From: Treponema vincentii
Lineage (GTDB): Bacteria; Spirochaetota; Spirochaetia; Treponematales; Treponemataceae
Reading direction: 5' to 3'
Length of the DNA: 64,000 nucleotides
Assembly (NCBI RefSeq): GCF_018336815.1
Contig: NZ_CP050497.1
Coordinates: 1,302,001-1,366,000, forward strand
Below the pieces are notes generated by a model. That model was not told the DNA's origin and did no database searches. It saw only the letters and a list, made by a program, of their open reading frames with translations. The translations under genes and the position numbers were made by a program. Shown here piece after piece: positions 44,391-54,107 of the stretch. Position 1 is the stretch's first letter; every line of letters starts with the position of its first letter.

Positions 44391-44726
44391 ATATAATTTT
44401 ACCATAGAATACGCGCTCTTAATGATGGAAACCTTTAAAAACCGATTCGCAATCCGCACGAGCGGATACGATAAATCATTTCTTTACAGAACAAGCCGAT
44501 AGACTTGCGGTTTTTAGAAGATACCATGATATCTAAGAGCTATAGTTTTAAAGATAACTTATTGTATGAGTTTATCGAGGGCTTGGCTAGGGGAAAGAAA
44601 GGTATAATTTCGGCAGTCACAATCAACAGTTTCGATGCTCTGCGTCGAGACTGTTGATTTCTGCTACACAAAAACTGAAGATTGAGCTAAAATCAGCAAG
44701 ATGTTTTTTGCTTACAGGAGATAGCA
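44391..44726. other. Gap between helicase and murQ with a hairpin
   Basis: 336 bases without a convincing gene. A perfect 10-bp stem AATCAACAGT / ACTGTTGATT (44621-44630 with 44650-44659) with an inner CGA/TCG pairing lies 70 bases before murQ, and TATAAT at about 44602 could be a -10 box. A D-like GGTTTTTAGA fragment lies near 44500. Confidence 0.5.
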
Positions 44727-45638
44727 ATGAAAGAAATTCCCGTAACGGAGCAGCGCAATCCTGCTTCGTATCAAATTGACATAAAAAGTACGGCAGAAAT
44801 TTTAACGATTATCAATAATGAAGATAAAAAAGTTCCCGAGGCGGTCTCGCAGGCGATTCCGCAGTTGACGCGGCTGGTCGATTGCGCGGTTGAGGTGTTT
44901 AAAAAGGGCGGACGGCTGTTTTACCTCGGTGCGGGAACCTCCGGCCGTCTGGGGGTGTTGGATGCCTCAGAATGCCCGCCCACCTACGGCGTGTCTCCCG
45001 ATATGGTGCAGGGGTTTATCGCAGGCGGCGATGCTGCGCTCCGCCGTTCCATCGAAGGCGCCGAGGATGATGAAAACCACGGTATCGATCAGCTGCGCAG
45101 TGCCGGTTTTTCGGCAGCCGATATGTTGGTCGGTATTACCGCCTCCGGTTCCGCCCCTTATGTACTGGGGGCGCTCCGGTATGCCCGTTCGATCGGCAGC
45201 CCGACCGGTGCAATAAGCTGCAATAAAGATTCACGCACCTTCGAGCTTGCCGATTATCCCATTTATCTGCCGGTTGGACCCGAAATCGTTACCGGCTCCA
45301 CCCGAATGAAGTCGGGCACTGCGCAAAAGCTTGCGCTGAATATGATTACCACCACAGCGATGATTCGGCTGGGGAAGGTATATAATAACTTTATGATCGA
45401 TTTGATGCCGGTAAACGCAAAGCTGGTGGTACGGTCGAAGCGGCTGATTAACGAAATTACCGGATGCGGGGAAGCGCGTGCCGCACAGATATTTGAGGAT
45501 TCAGGGCGAAAGATACGGACGGCGGTGATTATGGCTTCGCTTGAGGTATCGAAAGAGGAAGCCGAAACGCTGCTTAAGCAGGGGAATGGCAATATCAACA
45601 ATGCGCTCGATGCGTATAAACACGGGCAGCGAAGGTAA
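44727..45638 (+). CDS. murQ: N-acetylmuramic acid 6-phosphate etherase
   Basis: 303 residues. It cleaves the lactyl ether of MurNAc-6-P to give GlcNAc-6-P in cell-wall recycling. SIS-domain signature: FYLGAGTSGRLGVLDASECPPTYG, then the active-site GAEDDEN region, GITASGSAPYVLGAL, and GSTRMKSGTAQKLALNM. The C-terminal helical cap ends GNINNALDAY. AGGAGA lies 6 bases before the ATG. The next gene is a sugar kinase, which supports the recycling role. Confidence 0.97.
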   Translation: MKEIPVTEQRNPASYQIDIKSTAEILTIINNEDKKVPEAVSQAIPQLTRLVDCAVEVFKKGGRLFYLGAGTSGRLGVLDASECPPTYGVSPDMVQGFIAGGDAALRRSIEGAEDDENHGIDQLRSAGFSAADMLVGITASGSAPYVLGALRYARSIGSPTGAISCNKDSRTFELADYPIYLPVGPEIVTGSTRMKSGTAQKLALNMITTTAMIRLGKVYNNFMIDLMPVNAKLVVRSKRLINEITGCGEARAAQIFEDSGRKIRTAVIMASLEVSKEEAETLLKQGNGNINNALDAYKHGQRR

Positions 45639-45683
45639 ACAGCCTATTGTGCGGCATATTAACAGCGAGGAGTTCGGTAAATA

Positions 45684-46601
45684 ATGAAGCGCTTATTTTT
45701 TGGAATCGATGGAGGGGGAACACAGTCTCGGCTCGGTATCTGTGATGGAACCGATCAGCTGCTTGCGCAGGTAAAGGGCGGCTCTACCAACCGGTACGCG
45801 GTAGGGTTCGACGCTGCCTGCAACAATATCCGCGAGTTGATTCAAAAATTAAAAACCGAAAGCGGTATCGATGTGCAGGACTGCGCCGCAGGCTGCTTTG
45901 CTTCCGCCGGTATGAGCACGGAGCAAGAAACCGAAGATTTCGGCCGTTTTTTTACCGGCGAAGGAATCCGGTGCCCCTTGTATCTCTGCAATGATGCGCT
46001 TGCGGCGCTTGCAGGCGGCACCGGAACAGCGGAAGGCATTATCGTGGTGAGCGGTACCGGCTCCATTGCCGCCGGATTGAACAAGACCGGTAAAACCGCC
46101 CGCGCCGGCGGACTTGGGCATTTAATTGGAGATGAAGGTTCCGGCTTTAAGATAGGATTGGACGGGATTAAAGCTGCCGCCGCCGCTTTGGAACGGCGCG
46201 GAGTGCGCACCATATTGGCGCCAATGCTGTTTGAACATTACGGCGTTAATACCATACGGGAATTGTTCCCCTTTTTGTACACAAACTTTGATAAATCGCG
46301 GGTGGCCTCTTTTTCGCCCTGTGTATTTCAGGCGGCGCAGCAATCGGATGCAGTTGCCGCACGTATTCTGGAAACTGCCGCTCAAGACCTCTCACTCCTT
46401 GCTCGCAGCGTATACGGCGCCCTCTTCGACGGAGCAGAGGCGAAACTGGTATTCTCCGGCGGCATTTTAGAGCATCAAGTCTCATTCGCAAAGCTGACCG
46501 CCGCCTATATCGCTGATGCTTTGCCGCAGGTGCGGATTATCCGCCGCCGGTTTGAGCCGGTAGTCGGCGCATGTATTCTTGCCCGTCTGGGCAGGCAGTG
46601 A
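45684..46601 (+). CDS. BadF/BadG/BcrA/BcrD-type ATPase, probable N-acetylglucosamine/MurNAc kinase
   Basis: 305 residues of the ASKHA kinase fold. PHOSPHATE 1 loop FGIDGGGTQSRLGI, CNDALAALAGG, then the PHOSPHATE 2 region VSGTGSIAAGLNKTGKTARAGGLGHLIGDEGSG, and the ADENOSINE motif LVFSGGIL. The GHLIGDEGSG segment is characteristic of the GlcNAc kinase (NAGK/MurK) branch. Placement 45 bases after murQ suggests that it phosphorylates amino sugars from peptidoglycan turnover; the exact sugar cannot be read. Confidence 0.88.
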   Translation: MKRLFFGIDGGGTQSRLGICDGTDQLLAQVKGGSTNRYAVGFDAACNNIRELIQKLKTESGIDVQDCAAGCFASAGMSTEQETEDFGRFFTGEGIRCPLYLCNDALAALAGGTGTAEGIIVVSGTGSIAAGLNKTGKTARAGGLGHLIGDEGSGFKIGLDGIKAAAAALERRGVRTILAPMLFEHYGVNTIRELFPFLYTNFDKSRVASFSPCVFQAAQQSDAVAARILETAAQDLSLLARSVYGALFDGAEAKLVFSGGILEHQVSFAKLTAAYIADALPQVRIIRRRFEPVVGACILARLGRQ

Positions 46602-46720
46602 ACTTTCGCGTCAAGCGCAGTGGAAACATTGTAAATATTTGCCTTTCTTTTTTGCTCAATATGATGTAAAATGCAAAAATAGTGCTTTTATCGCCGTTTT
46701 GAATTCTGTCGGGGTTTTAA

Positions 46721-49700
46721 ATGAAAAAAGTTATGCGAGGCGTTATTCTTTCAACTCTGGCTCTTTGCCTTTCCATTGCCTGTAAAAACTACACGGCAGA
46801 TATAGAGGAGTATTTAAGCTATTGGTCAACCGAAGCATCTATCGCAGGTTATAAGTTTGATACGGTAGCTCAAACCGATGCTGAAGGTACGCAATGCGTT
46901 CCCTCTAAGGCAGCTGTAACGGTTACATTTTCCCTGCGCAATCCTAAAAACTTTCATTTTAGGATGCCGGGAGATTCCGATGGCCCTGCCGATATTATCA
47001 CCTTTCCGCAAACTCAAAATACATCCGATAAAAGAGCTGCTGCACCTCAATCCGGCAAAGATTATCAGTTCGAGAAAATTTCAAATACCGAGCTGAAGCT
47101 TACCTATACTCCTGCCTTTTTACAAAAGTATGAATGGGGCAAGGGGAATATAACTCCTTCTATTAAGCTCTATACCACGGACGGCAGAGTATTCAAACAA
47201 ACCGTCCCGTTTAAGCTCAAAGTAAATACTCCTCCTCCGGCTATTGACAAATGTGTTATTGCACAGACAACAACCGCTTCGCCTTCCGAAACTTCTTATT
47301 ACGTCCTGTGCTTGCAACTGCCGAGTATCGAAATGGAAAAATTGTGCGGCAACAAACTTTTGCATGGAGATATTGTCGGCATTGAAATTGGCGGCTCACT
47401 GTATCCTCTTTCGGTTGACGGCGCTCAGAAACAGCTGAAAGTACAAGACGGCGGTCCGTTTATCGGTAAAGATAAAGTAACAAAATTAGCGCCCCCCCGA
47501 TGAGGAAGCTATTCCTGCTGATTGGGTGCTGTATTTTAAAACCGATGTTAAAGTAATGCCCGGTAGTGCAAAACAAGACTATACGATTAGATTGAAGGAC
47601 GAAAAAGGACTGTATTCAAAATCGGTTACGGCAAGGACTCAGTTAAATGAGCCGCAACAGGCGCAAGTTACTGTCATTACGGGGACAAAGATAGATTCTC
47701 TTTCGGGTGACGGAACTGCACAGAATCAGGCGATTGTCATAAAAGCTGCCGCTTTAGCGCCGGAAGCTCAAATTACGCTCAGTGTTTCCGCTACAGGCGT
47801 AAGGATTCATTATACGCTGACGGAGGTAGGGCAGGCACCGACACCTGAGCAGGCGGGAACTTCTCCCGTTACCGTAGATATGCCGTTACACGGAGCAAGC
47901 GAAAAACAGTATGCATTAACCTATCATACAGCCGGAGTAGGATTTAAGCCGAGCGCTTCTAAAACGGTGTACTATAAAGTCTTAAAGGAACATACGGTAA
48001 CCTTTAATTCCAAAGGCGGAGGCGAGGTTCCTGCTCAAATGGTACTCTATGGTTTTAAAATTTCGCCTGAACCTGCCGCACCGACTGCTCCGGCGGGATA
48101 TACGTTCCGCAACTGGTGCAAAGACGATGCCTGTACAACTGCATGGGATTTCGCTTCCGGTACGGTAACATCCGACATTACCCTCTATGCAAAATGGGAT
48201 CCAGAGGGAGGTGTATCGTACACGGTACAGCACTATCAGCAAAATATTGATGATGATGATTACACGATTGTTTTCGGTGATACTCAAACATTGCACGGTA
48301 CTACGGGGACACTGACAACGGCTACGGCAAATGGCTATGCCGGTTTTGAGCCGATCCCCATTGAGCAAAAAACGATTACCGGAGACGGAAATACGGTTGT
48401 TGAAGTCAAATATACGAGGAAAACAACCACCGTAACCTTTAAGCTCGCAGGCGGGAAAATCGGCAGTAGTACGGCTGATGTTCCTCTGTCCGGTAAATTC
48501 GGAGCAACGTTTACCGCGCCTGTACCGACCAGACAAGGCTATACCTTTAACGGCTGGAATCCTACACTGCCTGCATCGCTCGTATTCCCTGCAGCAAATG
48601 CGGAATACACGGCGCGGTGGACGCCAAAGACCTATATCGTAACATTTAAAGTAGACGGAGGACAGGGCGGAAAACTTATAGGTTTATATGACACCCAATA
48701 TGACACAGCAAGCGGCACGGAGCACAAACAATTTACCGATGTTCCCTACAATAGTGAGGTAAGATTTAACGCACAACCGGCTCTCGGCTATGAAGTAGAT
48801 AGCTGGACGGGTGCGGTTCCTGATTCCGGCAATAATAACAATGCTTCTCTAACGGTGCAGAATAACGTAACCGTTATCGTCAAGTTTAAGGCTGTTGGAG
48901 GTCAGAGTCCGGCAATAACCACGTGGGAAGCCTTACGGAAAGCAGTTCAAGAAGCTTCCGACGGTGCCGTTATCGAAATAGCAAACGATATTACGTATGA
49001 ATGGACCAGCACGGAATCTACAATAAAGGTAAAAGAGAATATCACCGTAAAATCAACCGAGGGCAATAGGTATACTTTGAATGCACATGGTACCGGAGCT
49101 GATGGAGGGACTGCTGGGACAAAGATTAAAGGTATTTTTGAGGTGGATAGCGGTAAGACCTTAACGCTTGAAAGCGTAATCCTAACCAAGACCGAAAAAT
49201 ATGCCGTCTATGTTGATGATAATAGTTCCCTTACAATGAAGAATGTAACGATTAAGGACTGTAAGACCCAATATAATGCAGCCGGTATTTACTTTAATAA
49301 AGGCAAAGATTTAATACTCGAAAACTGTAGAATAGAAAAGTGTAAAGGAAAAAGCAGCCTGTCATCCGGCGGTATCAATATTCAAGAGCCGAAAGGAACG
49401 GTGAGCATAAAAGATACGACTATTGAAAACTGTGAAGCAGAAGCTAACGGGGGAGGTATCAATCTGTATAACGGTAATAACGTCCAATGTAAGTTGGAAA
49501 ATGTAACTGTTAATAACTGTAGTGCACTGAGAGGAGGCGGTCTGCACGTTAAAGCGGGAACTCTTACTATATCGAGAGGTTCTTTTACAAAGAATTCAGC
49601 GAGCGGTGTAATTGCGAACGGCGGGGGTGGAGCTATTTATAACGGAGGTTCCACGATTACTATAACAGAATGTACCATCGGCGACGACGATACAAGCAAA

Positions 49701-50525
49701 GGGAACTATGCGGTACAGGGTGGTGGTATATTCGTCAATTCGGAGGCTAAATGTATCTTAAAAGCAGGTACAAAAATTAGCGGTAACACTGCTATGCAGA
49801 TAGGAGCAGACGTTGGTAACGGTGGCGGTATTTTTGTAGATAAAGATTCAGGCGATATTAAACTCGGTACATTAACTATCAATGAGGCTAGTGAGAAACC
49901 TGTTATCATCTCTAAAAATACGGCTGATTACGGCGGGGGCGTGTATAACCGTGGAACGGCAGCTATTAACCATGCTGAGATAAAGGATAACAACGTACAA
50001 TACTACGGTGGCGGAATGGTTAATGCAGGAACGTGTACGATGGACAGTGTTAGGATAGAGAATAATGAAGCTTCTAACCAGAATAGCAACGTTGGAAATG
50101 GAGGCGGTATCTATAGCGATAAAGAGCTTACGCTTAAAGATACTACCGTTATCGGCAACACTGCCAAAAGGGACGGAGGGGCTATATATATTGACGATTC
50201 GGTCTTCAATATGTCGGGTTCTACGGTTATTAATGTTGAACCAAGCGGAGGAGCCACTGGTCCAAGCAAGAATGACATATATTTGACGAATACTGCCTTT
50301 ATCACGCTGACCGCTGAGCTAACTGCTACGGAAAAAGTTGCACGTATTACGTTAAATAGTACGAACGGCGGCTATCAAAACAACCGAGAAATAGTGAAGG
50401 GCGATTCCAGTTTTACTATTCCATCAGGCTACGAAAATAAATTTACGATAACGGATAAAATAGGCAGCCAGCCCCATTGGAAGCTTATTTCTCAAAACCA
50501 TGTATTGAAGCTTAGGCTGAAATAG
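46721..50525 (+). pseudogene. InlB-repeat/beta-helix lipoprotein, out of frame at a C7 tract
   Basis: Two frames together encode one 1267-residue protein. The first (46721-47503) has a lipoprotein signal ending LSIAC and the N-terminal domain shared with 24490-28947, and stops just after KLAPPR. The second (47526-50525) resumes at the homologous point (WVLYFKTDVKVMPGSAKQDYTIRL, against WVLYYKTDVEVKDGAAKKDYTIKL in the paralogue), then the Listeria/Bacteroides repeats (HTVTFNSKGG...) and a beta-helix with GGGIY and GGGVY rungs. Seven C residues at 47492-47498 cause the break; six would restore the frame. A poly-C switch or sequence error are the two main readings. Confidence 0.9.
47492..47498 (+). 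repeat. C7 homopolymer at a frame-deciding position
   Basis: GCG then CCCCCCC then GATGAG. With six Cs the frame reads APPDEEAIPADWVLY, continuous with the downstream part. The tract is inside the coding region of a surface lipoprotein. Confidence 0.9.
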
Positions 50526-50559
50526 GCTTCTCTTGTATGTAATAGGTGATATTCACTAC

Positions 50560-50649
50560 TTCTTTGCATTTTCTTGCAATTCCGTGTATAGTATCCGCAA
50601 ATATGGTAGGGTAATCACATCGGGCCGTTTTCTTAGTAACCCCGCAGAA
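50560..50649 (+). repeat. 90-bp direct repeat, left copy
   Basis: Identical to 52916-53005 except for one base (G at 50622, A in the other). The two copies bracket the ATPase/TOPRIM pair at a spacing of 2356 bases. It includes the left arm of an A element. Confidence 0.93.
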
Positions 50650-50856
50650 ACGCCCACGAATGAACGTCCATGTCCATTCGTGGGCTACGAGTTTTTTGCA
50701 GAGCAAAAAACATCGTTGCTGCAAAGAACCACCGCCGTCCGTGGCGGTTCTGAAATGTTGCGGAGTGATTTTTGTGAAATAACGAAGTAGATGCCCGCAT
50801 ATTTCAAAAGGAAATATGCGGCGATTTTTATCTATGTCTGCCCGATGTGATTACCC
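50609..50856. repeat. Family A element carrying a B cassette
   Basis: Perfect 17-bp outer arms GGGTAATCACATCGGGC (50609-50625) and its complement (50840-50856). The centre holds B cassette copy 7 (50652-50748) and the right end of a C element (about 50770-50815). Confidence 0.92.
50652..50748 (+). repeat. B cassette copy 7, inside an A element
   Basis: Hairpin 1: GCCCACGAATG / CATTCGTGGGC around a GTCCAT loop region (50652-50685). Hairpin 2: ACGAGTTTTTTGC ... GCAAAAAACATCGT. Linker AAAGAACC. Hairpin 3: ACCGCC-GTCCGT-GGCGGT (50731-50748), followed by TCTGAAATG. Confidence 0.92.
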
Positions 50857-50871
50857 ATCTGCTAGAAAAAA

Positions 50872-51050
50872 TGTGCGAAATTTTGTTTCTCGAAAATGCA
50901 ACAGTTGAACGAAATATGAATTTTGGAAACTGTTGCATTGGTGCGCGGTAAGCGCACAAGTCAATATGCAAGTTTTCGAAAGAAAACTTGACGGTTAAGG
51001 TGAGCGACGTCATTTTAGACGCTCACCTTATACCTACGAAATTTCGCACA
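50872..51050. repeat. Family F multi-branched hairpin structure, closed form
   Basis: Outer stem TGTGCGAAATTTTGT-type (50872 onward) with ACGAAATTTCGCACA (to 51050) encloses four hairpins: AATGCAACAGTT/AACTGTTGCATT, GTGCGC/GCGCAC, CAAGTTTTC-GAAA-GAAAACTTG and AAGGTGAGCG/CGCTCACCTT. It is the reverse-complement counterpart of the first module at 10631-10701 (TATTGAC linker, GCGC hairpin, AATGCAACAGTTTCC arm conserved). Confidence 0.85.
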
Positions 51051-51114
51051 AATGGTAGGGTAATCACATCAGGCCGTTTTTTTACTAGCCACGCAGAATA
51101 ATTGAGGCTTACAA

Positions 51115-51143
51115 TTGACGTATAAAAAAATATATAGTATAGT
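51115..51143 (+). promoter_or_regulatory. Strong sigma-70-like promoter before the ATPase gene
   Basis: TTGACG (51115-51120), 17-base A/T-rich spacer, TATAGT (51138-51143). One mismatch to consensus in each box. Confidence 0.85.
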
Positions 51144-51144
51144 T

Positions 51145-51173
51145 TTATTAGTTCTGAAAAATGGAACTAATAA
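51145..51173 (+). promoter_or_regulatory. Inverted repeat at the transcription start, possible operator
   Basis: Perfect 10-bp inverted repeat TTATTAGTTC / GAACTAATAA with a 9-base centre, directly after the -10 box and before the Shine-Dalgarno. It could bind a repressor or form a 5' hairpin in the mRNA. Confidence 0.6.
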
Positions 51174-51191
51174 GACAGAAGGACTATTATT

Positions 51192-52275
51192 ATGGTTGTA
51201 ATGAACTTGGAGCTTAACAATCTCTTCGGGTTTCAAGATTTTAAAGTCAATTTTTCGTATCCCAAAAAATTAGTAAAATCCACTATCGAAAATGAATATT
51301 TGGAAACAAAGCCGAATTTTCGTTATAAAAAAAGTTAATATTCTTATGGGAGCGAACGCTTCCGGAAAAACATCTCTCGGTAAAGCGCTCGTTGATATTT
51401 TTAACTTTCTTTCAAAAAAAAATATAAAATCATTTGACGATAATTTTTTAGATGAAAAAAGCGAAGCATATTTTTCTATCGATTTTTTAGTCGATGATAA
51501 CGTTTTATACAGAGCTGTCTGCACATTTCTGCCCGAAAAAATAGTTTCACTTGATGTCTTTTCTTCCGAAATAGCAGTTAACGATTCGTATGAAACGTGT
51601 GTAAAAAAACTCCAAAAATTACACGGAGAAGATAATATTGAAAAATTAGAAAAGCTACCTCAGTTTGGGTGGCTATTTACATTTCCTAGAGATGAGAAAA
51701 GCTCATCCTTACTCAAGGATAATGCCAATATATTGGATTTGGATATTTTAAATGCGGTTTTGCAGACGCTTGATACCTCTATTACAAAGGTTTTAAAGAG
51801 TATGGAAGTTGATAAAAGCTATATTATAAAAAGTAAAACCGGCGATCTCTTTGTACAAAACGGGGAAGTTGTTGATAAGAATTTTTTATCAAGCGGAACG
51901 AAAGCCGGTTTGGATATAGCTTTTCTTATTAGCGCTTTATACGAAGGTACGCATGGCTTTTATTATTGTGATGAACAATTTTCATTTATACAAAGCGATA
52001 TTGAACAATCTGTTTTAAGCTTAATGATTTCTTTATTAAAACCGAATACGCAATTATTTTTTACGACACATAATGCAGATATTTTGGAAATGAATTTGCC
52101 TATACATTCGTTTATATTTCTAAGAAAAAATGACAAGATAGAAGTCGTTCACCCCGAAGAAAAAATAAAAAAAAATAACATATCTTTAAGAAATATTGTA
52201 AAAAATGATGTACTCGATATCTCTCCGGATATAAATAAAATTCTTTCAATCGAATATCTTAATGAGGATCGGTGA
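51192..52275 (+). pseudogene. AAA-family (ABC/SMC-like) ATPase, frameshifted at an A7 tract
   Basis: First frame from ATG 51192 (preceded by GAAGGA): MVVMNLELNNLFGFQDFKVNFSYP... to NFRYKKS and stop. The next frame continues VNILMGANASGKTSLGKALVD. Seven As at 51327-51333 separate them; six would give RYKKVNILMGANASGKTS and a 360-residue protein. It has Walker A GANASGKTS, an ABC-like signature LSSGTKAGLDIAFLI, Walker B HGFYYCDEQ and H-loop FFTTHNADILEM. This is the short overcoming-lysogenisation/RecF-like ATPase layout seen in several anti-phage systems. Its partner gene follows with an overlap. Confidence 0.85.
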
Positions 52276-52277
52276 TT

Positions 52278-52779
52278 ATGGCAGCCGGTACAGTGTGTTT
52301 TTATTTGGTTGAAGGTCAAATGGAAGAAAAAGCTGTAAAGATATTAAAAGGAAAATATATCTTATCGGGAAAAGTGAGCGTCTTACATCAACGGAAAATA
52401 AGTAATACACTTTTACGGCTTATACCTCGGGAGTCTAAAGTTATTATAGTTTTTGATACGGATGCCGCTGATACGGAGCATACACTTTATGAAAATCTGA
52501 ATATGCTTCAGCGGGAAAACATCGAGACGGTTTTAATTCCTCAAGTAAATAATTTTGAAGATGAAATCATATATGCAACTTCAATCAAAAATATAAAAGA
52601 ATTGCTCAACAGTAAATCAAACAGTGATTTTAAAAGCGATTTTTTTAAAGGAGAAAAATTGCTTAAAAAAACTGGAAGATAAAGATTTTGATATATATAA
52701 ATTCTGGTCGAGAACCGCCGACAAAAGCTCTTCTTTCAGTAAATATGAAAATAGGTCAAATAAAATAAAAAAATTGTAA
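52278..52779 (+). pseudogene. TOPRIM-like partner protein, frameshifted at an A7 tract
   Basis: ATG at 52278 with GAGGA 9 bases upstream, 3 bases after the ATPase stop. The first frame ends LLKKTGR at 52682; skipping one of seven As (52665-52671) continues LLKKLEDKDFDIYKFWSRTADKSSSF and stops at 52779, giving 166 residues. FYLVEGQMEEKAVKIL followed by KVIIVFDTDAAD shows the E and DxD pattern of TOPRIM nucleases; that reading is inference. Pairing with an AAA ATPase recalls OLD, PARIS and RloAB-type defence modules, without a precise match. Confidence 0.7.
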
Positions 52780-52915
52780 CTATTCAGCACTAAAAAATAA
52801 AATCATTTAAGGGGCACGGAAATCAATTTTTTCCCAACTGTATCTAAAAAGCGTAAAATACTACAGTTTCCGTATGAGGTTAGAAGAATAGGAAGGCGCA
52901 ACTTATCAGTGGTTT

Positions 52916-53005
52916 TTCTTTGCATTTTCTTGCAATTCCGTGTATAGTATCCGCAAATATGGTAGGGTAATCACATCAGGCCGTTTTCTTAGTAACCCCG
53001 CAGAA
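52916..53005 (+). repeat. 90-bp direct repeat, right copy, with A left arm
   Basis: Partner of 50560-50649 with one mismatch. Here the A element has no right half: it runs directly into the C element at 53029. The preceding stretch 52780-52915 shows nothing recognisable. Confidence 0.93.
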
Positions 53006-53028
53006 TAAAAAAGGTTGTTCAACCTTGT

Positions 53029-53148
53029 CTTTTGAAATATGCGGGCATCTTCTTCGTTGCTACGAAAAAATTAATCCTCAACGTATCAAAGATACGCCTG
53101 CGGTTAATTTTTTCTCGCGCCTCGAATCTGCTCCACCTATTTCAAAAG
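53029..53148. repeat. Family C nested palindrome, copy 3
   Basis: Outer CTTTTGAAATA / TATTTCAAAAG (53029-53039 with 53138-53148), perfect 11-bp middle stem GAAAAAATTAA / TTAATTTTTTC (53064-53074 with 53104-53114), apex CGTATC-AAA-GATACG. A lone B-type hairpin (GTTGTACA-CGGA-TGTATAAC) follows at about 53194-53213. Confidence 0.9.
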
Positions 53149-53255
53149 GCTGACGGAAGGGTTAGTCATAAAAACGGGGCATCTGCGTCATGAGTTGTAC
53201 ACGGATGTATAACTGCTTAACAGTCTATTTTCAAAAGGCTAACGGAAAGTTGATT

Positions 53256-54104
53256 ATGGAAACGTGTGAAGTATTATATCGTTTTTTTAGAACTGCATCG
53301 GAATATATTGAAGGATACCGCAGCGATGCGCCGTATCCCCAATCGTTTGCATTTGCTGCAGCATCGGAGCCGGTCGCTCGAAGTTCTGCGGATTTAACGG
53401 GTGGGGACTCATCCGGCGAGGCTGTTACGCTTGCGGCACATCCCGCGGGTATCGGCAATGAACGGAGCGGCTTTTTTGCCGATGAAGATTCTCCGGCAGA
53501 CAGTTCCGGCGCATCGTTCCGGTCGATGCAGGATATCTACGCTGCGGTTGCCCAGTGCTCCGCTTGCGTTTTGGGGCAAACCCGTACTCATCCGGTGGCG
53601 GGGGAAGGCCCCGAAGAGCTGTCCCGCCTGACCAACTCCGTTGAGGTGATGGTAATCGGCGAGGGGCCGGGCGCGGACGAAGACCGGCAGGGCAGACCCT
53701 TTGTCGGCAGGGCGGGGCAGCTTCTCGACAAGATGCTGGAGGCTATTCAGCTTTCGCGTAAGACCAACTGCTATATCACCAATGTGGTCAAATGCCGCCC
53801 GCCACAGAACCGCGACCCCGCGCCGGAGGAACGGAGTTGCTGCGCCGCCTTTTTGGATGCGCAAATACGGCTGCTCCGCCCTAAGATGATTCTGGTGATG
53901 GGGCGCATTGCCGCACAGCATTTGCTGCAAACCTCCGATGGTATCGGCAAGCTGCGGGGGCGTTTTTTCGACTATCAGGGGATACCGCTGATGCCGACCT
54001 ATCATCCGAGTGCCCTGCTTCGGGACGAAAGCCTTAAACGCCCCGCATGGGAAGACCTCAAGCGGTTCCGCGCCCGTCTGCACGAACTTCAGGCGCAGGG
54101 CTAG
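53256..54104 (+). CDS. Uracil-DNA glycosylase, family 4 (Fe-S type)
   Basis: 282 residues from the ATG at 53256; the upstream in-frame extension is repeat sequence. It removes uracil from DNA. The first 100 residues are a variable low-complexity region. The catalytic core has the first cluster cysteines CSACVLGQTRT, the motif GEGPGADEDRQGRPFVGRAGQLLD, ITNVVKCRPPQNRDP, then SCC and the C-terminal YHPSALLRD. These are the UDG family 4 signatures with a 4Fe-4S cluster. The stop is 4 bases before priA. Confidence 0.94.
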   Translation: METCEVLYRFFRTASEYIEGYRSDAPYPQSFAFAAASEPVARSSADLTGGDSSGEAVTLAAHPAGIGNERSGFFADEDSPADSSGASFRSMQDIYAAVAQCSACVLGQTRTHPVAGEGPEELSRLTNSVEVMVIGEGPGADEDRQGRPFVGRAGQLLDKMLEAIQLSRKTNCYITNVVKCRPPQNRDPAPEERSCCAAFLDAQIRLLRPKMILVMGRIAAQHLLQTSDGIGKLRGRFFDYQGIPLMPTYHPSALLRDESLKRPAWEDLKRFRARLHELQAQG

Positions 54105-54107
54105 TCT

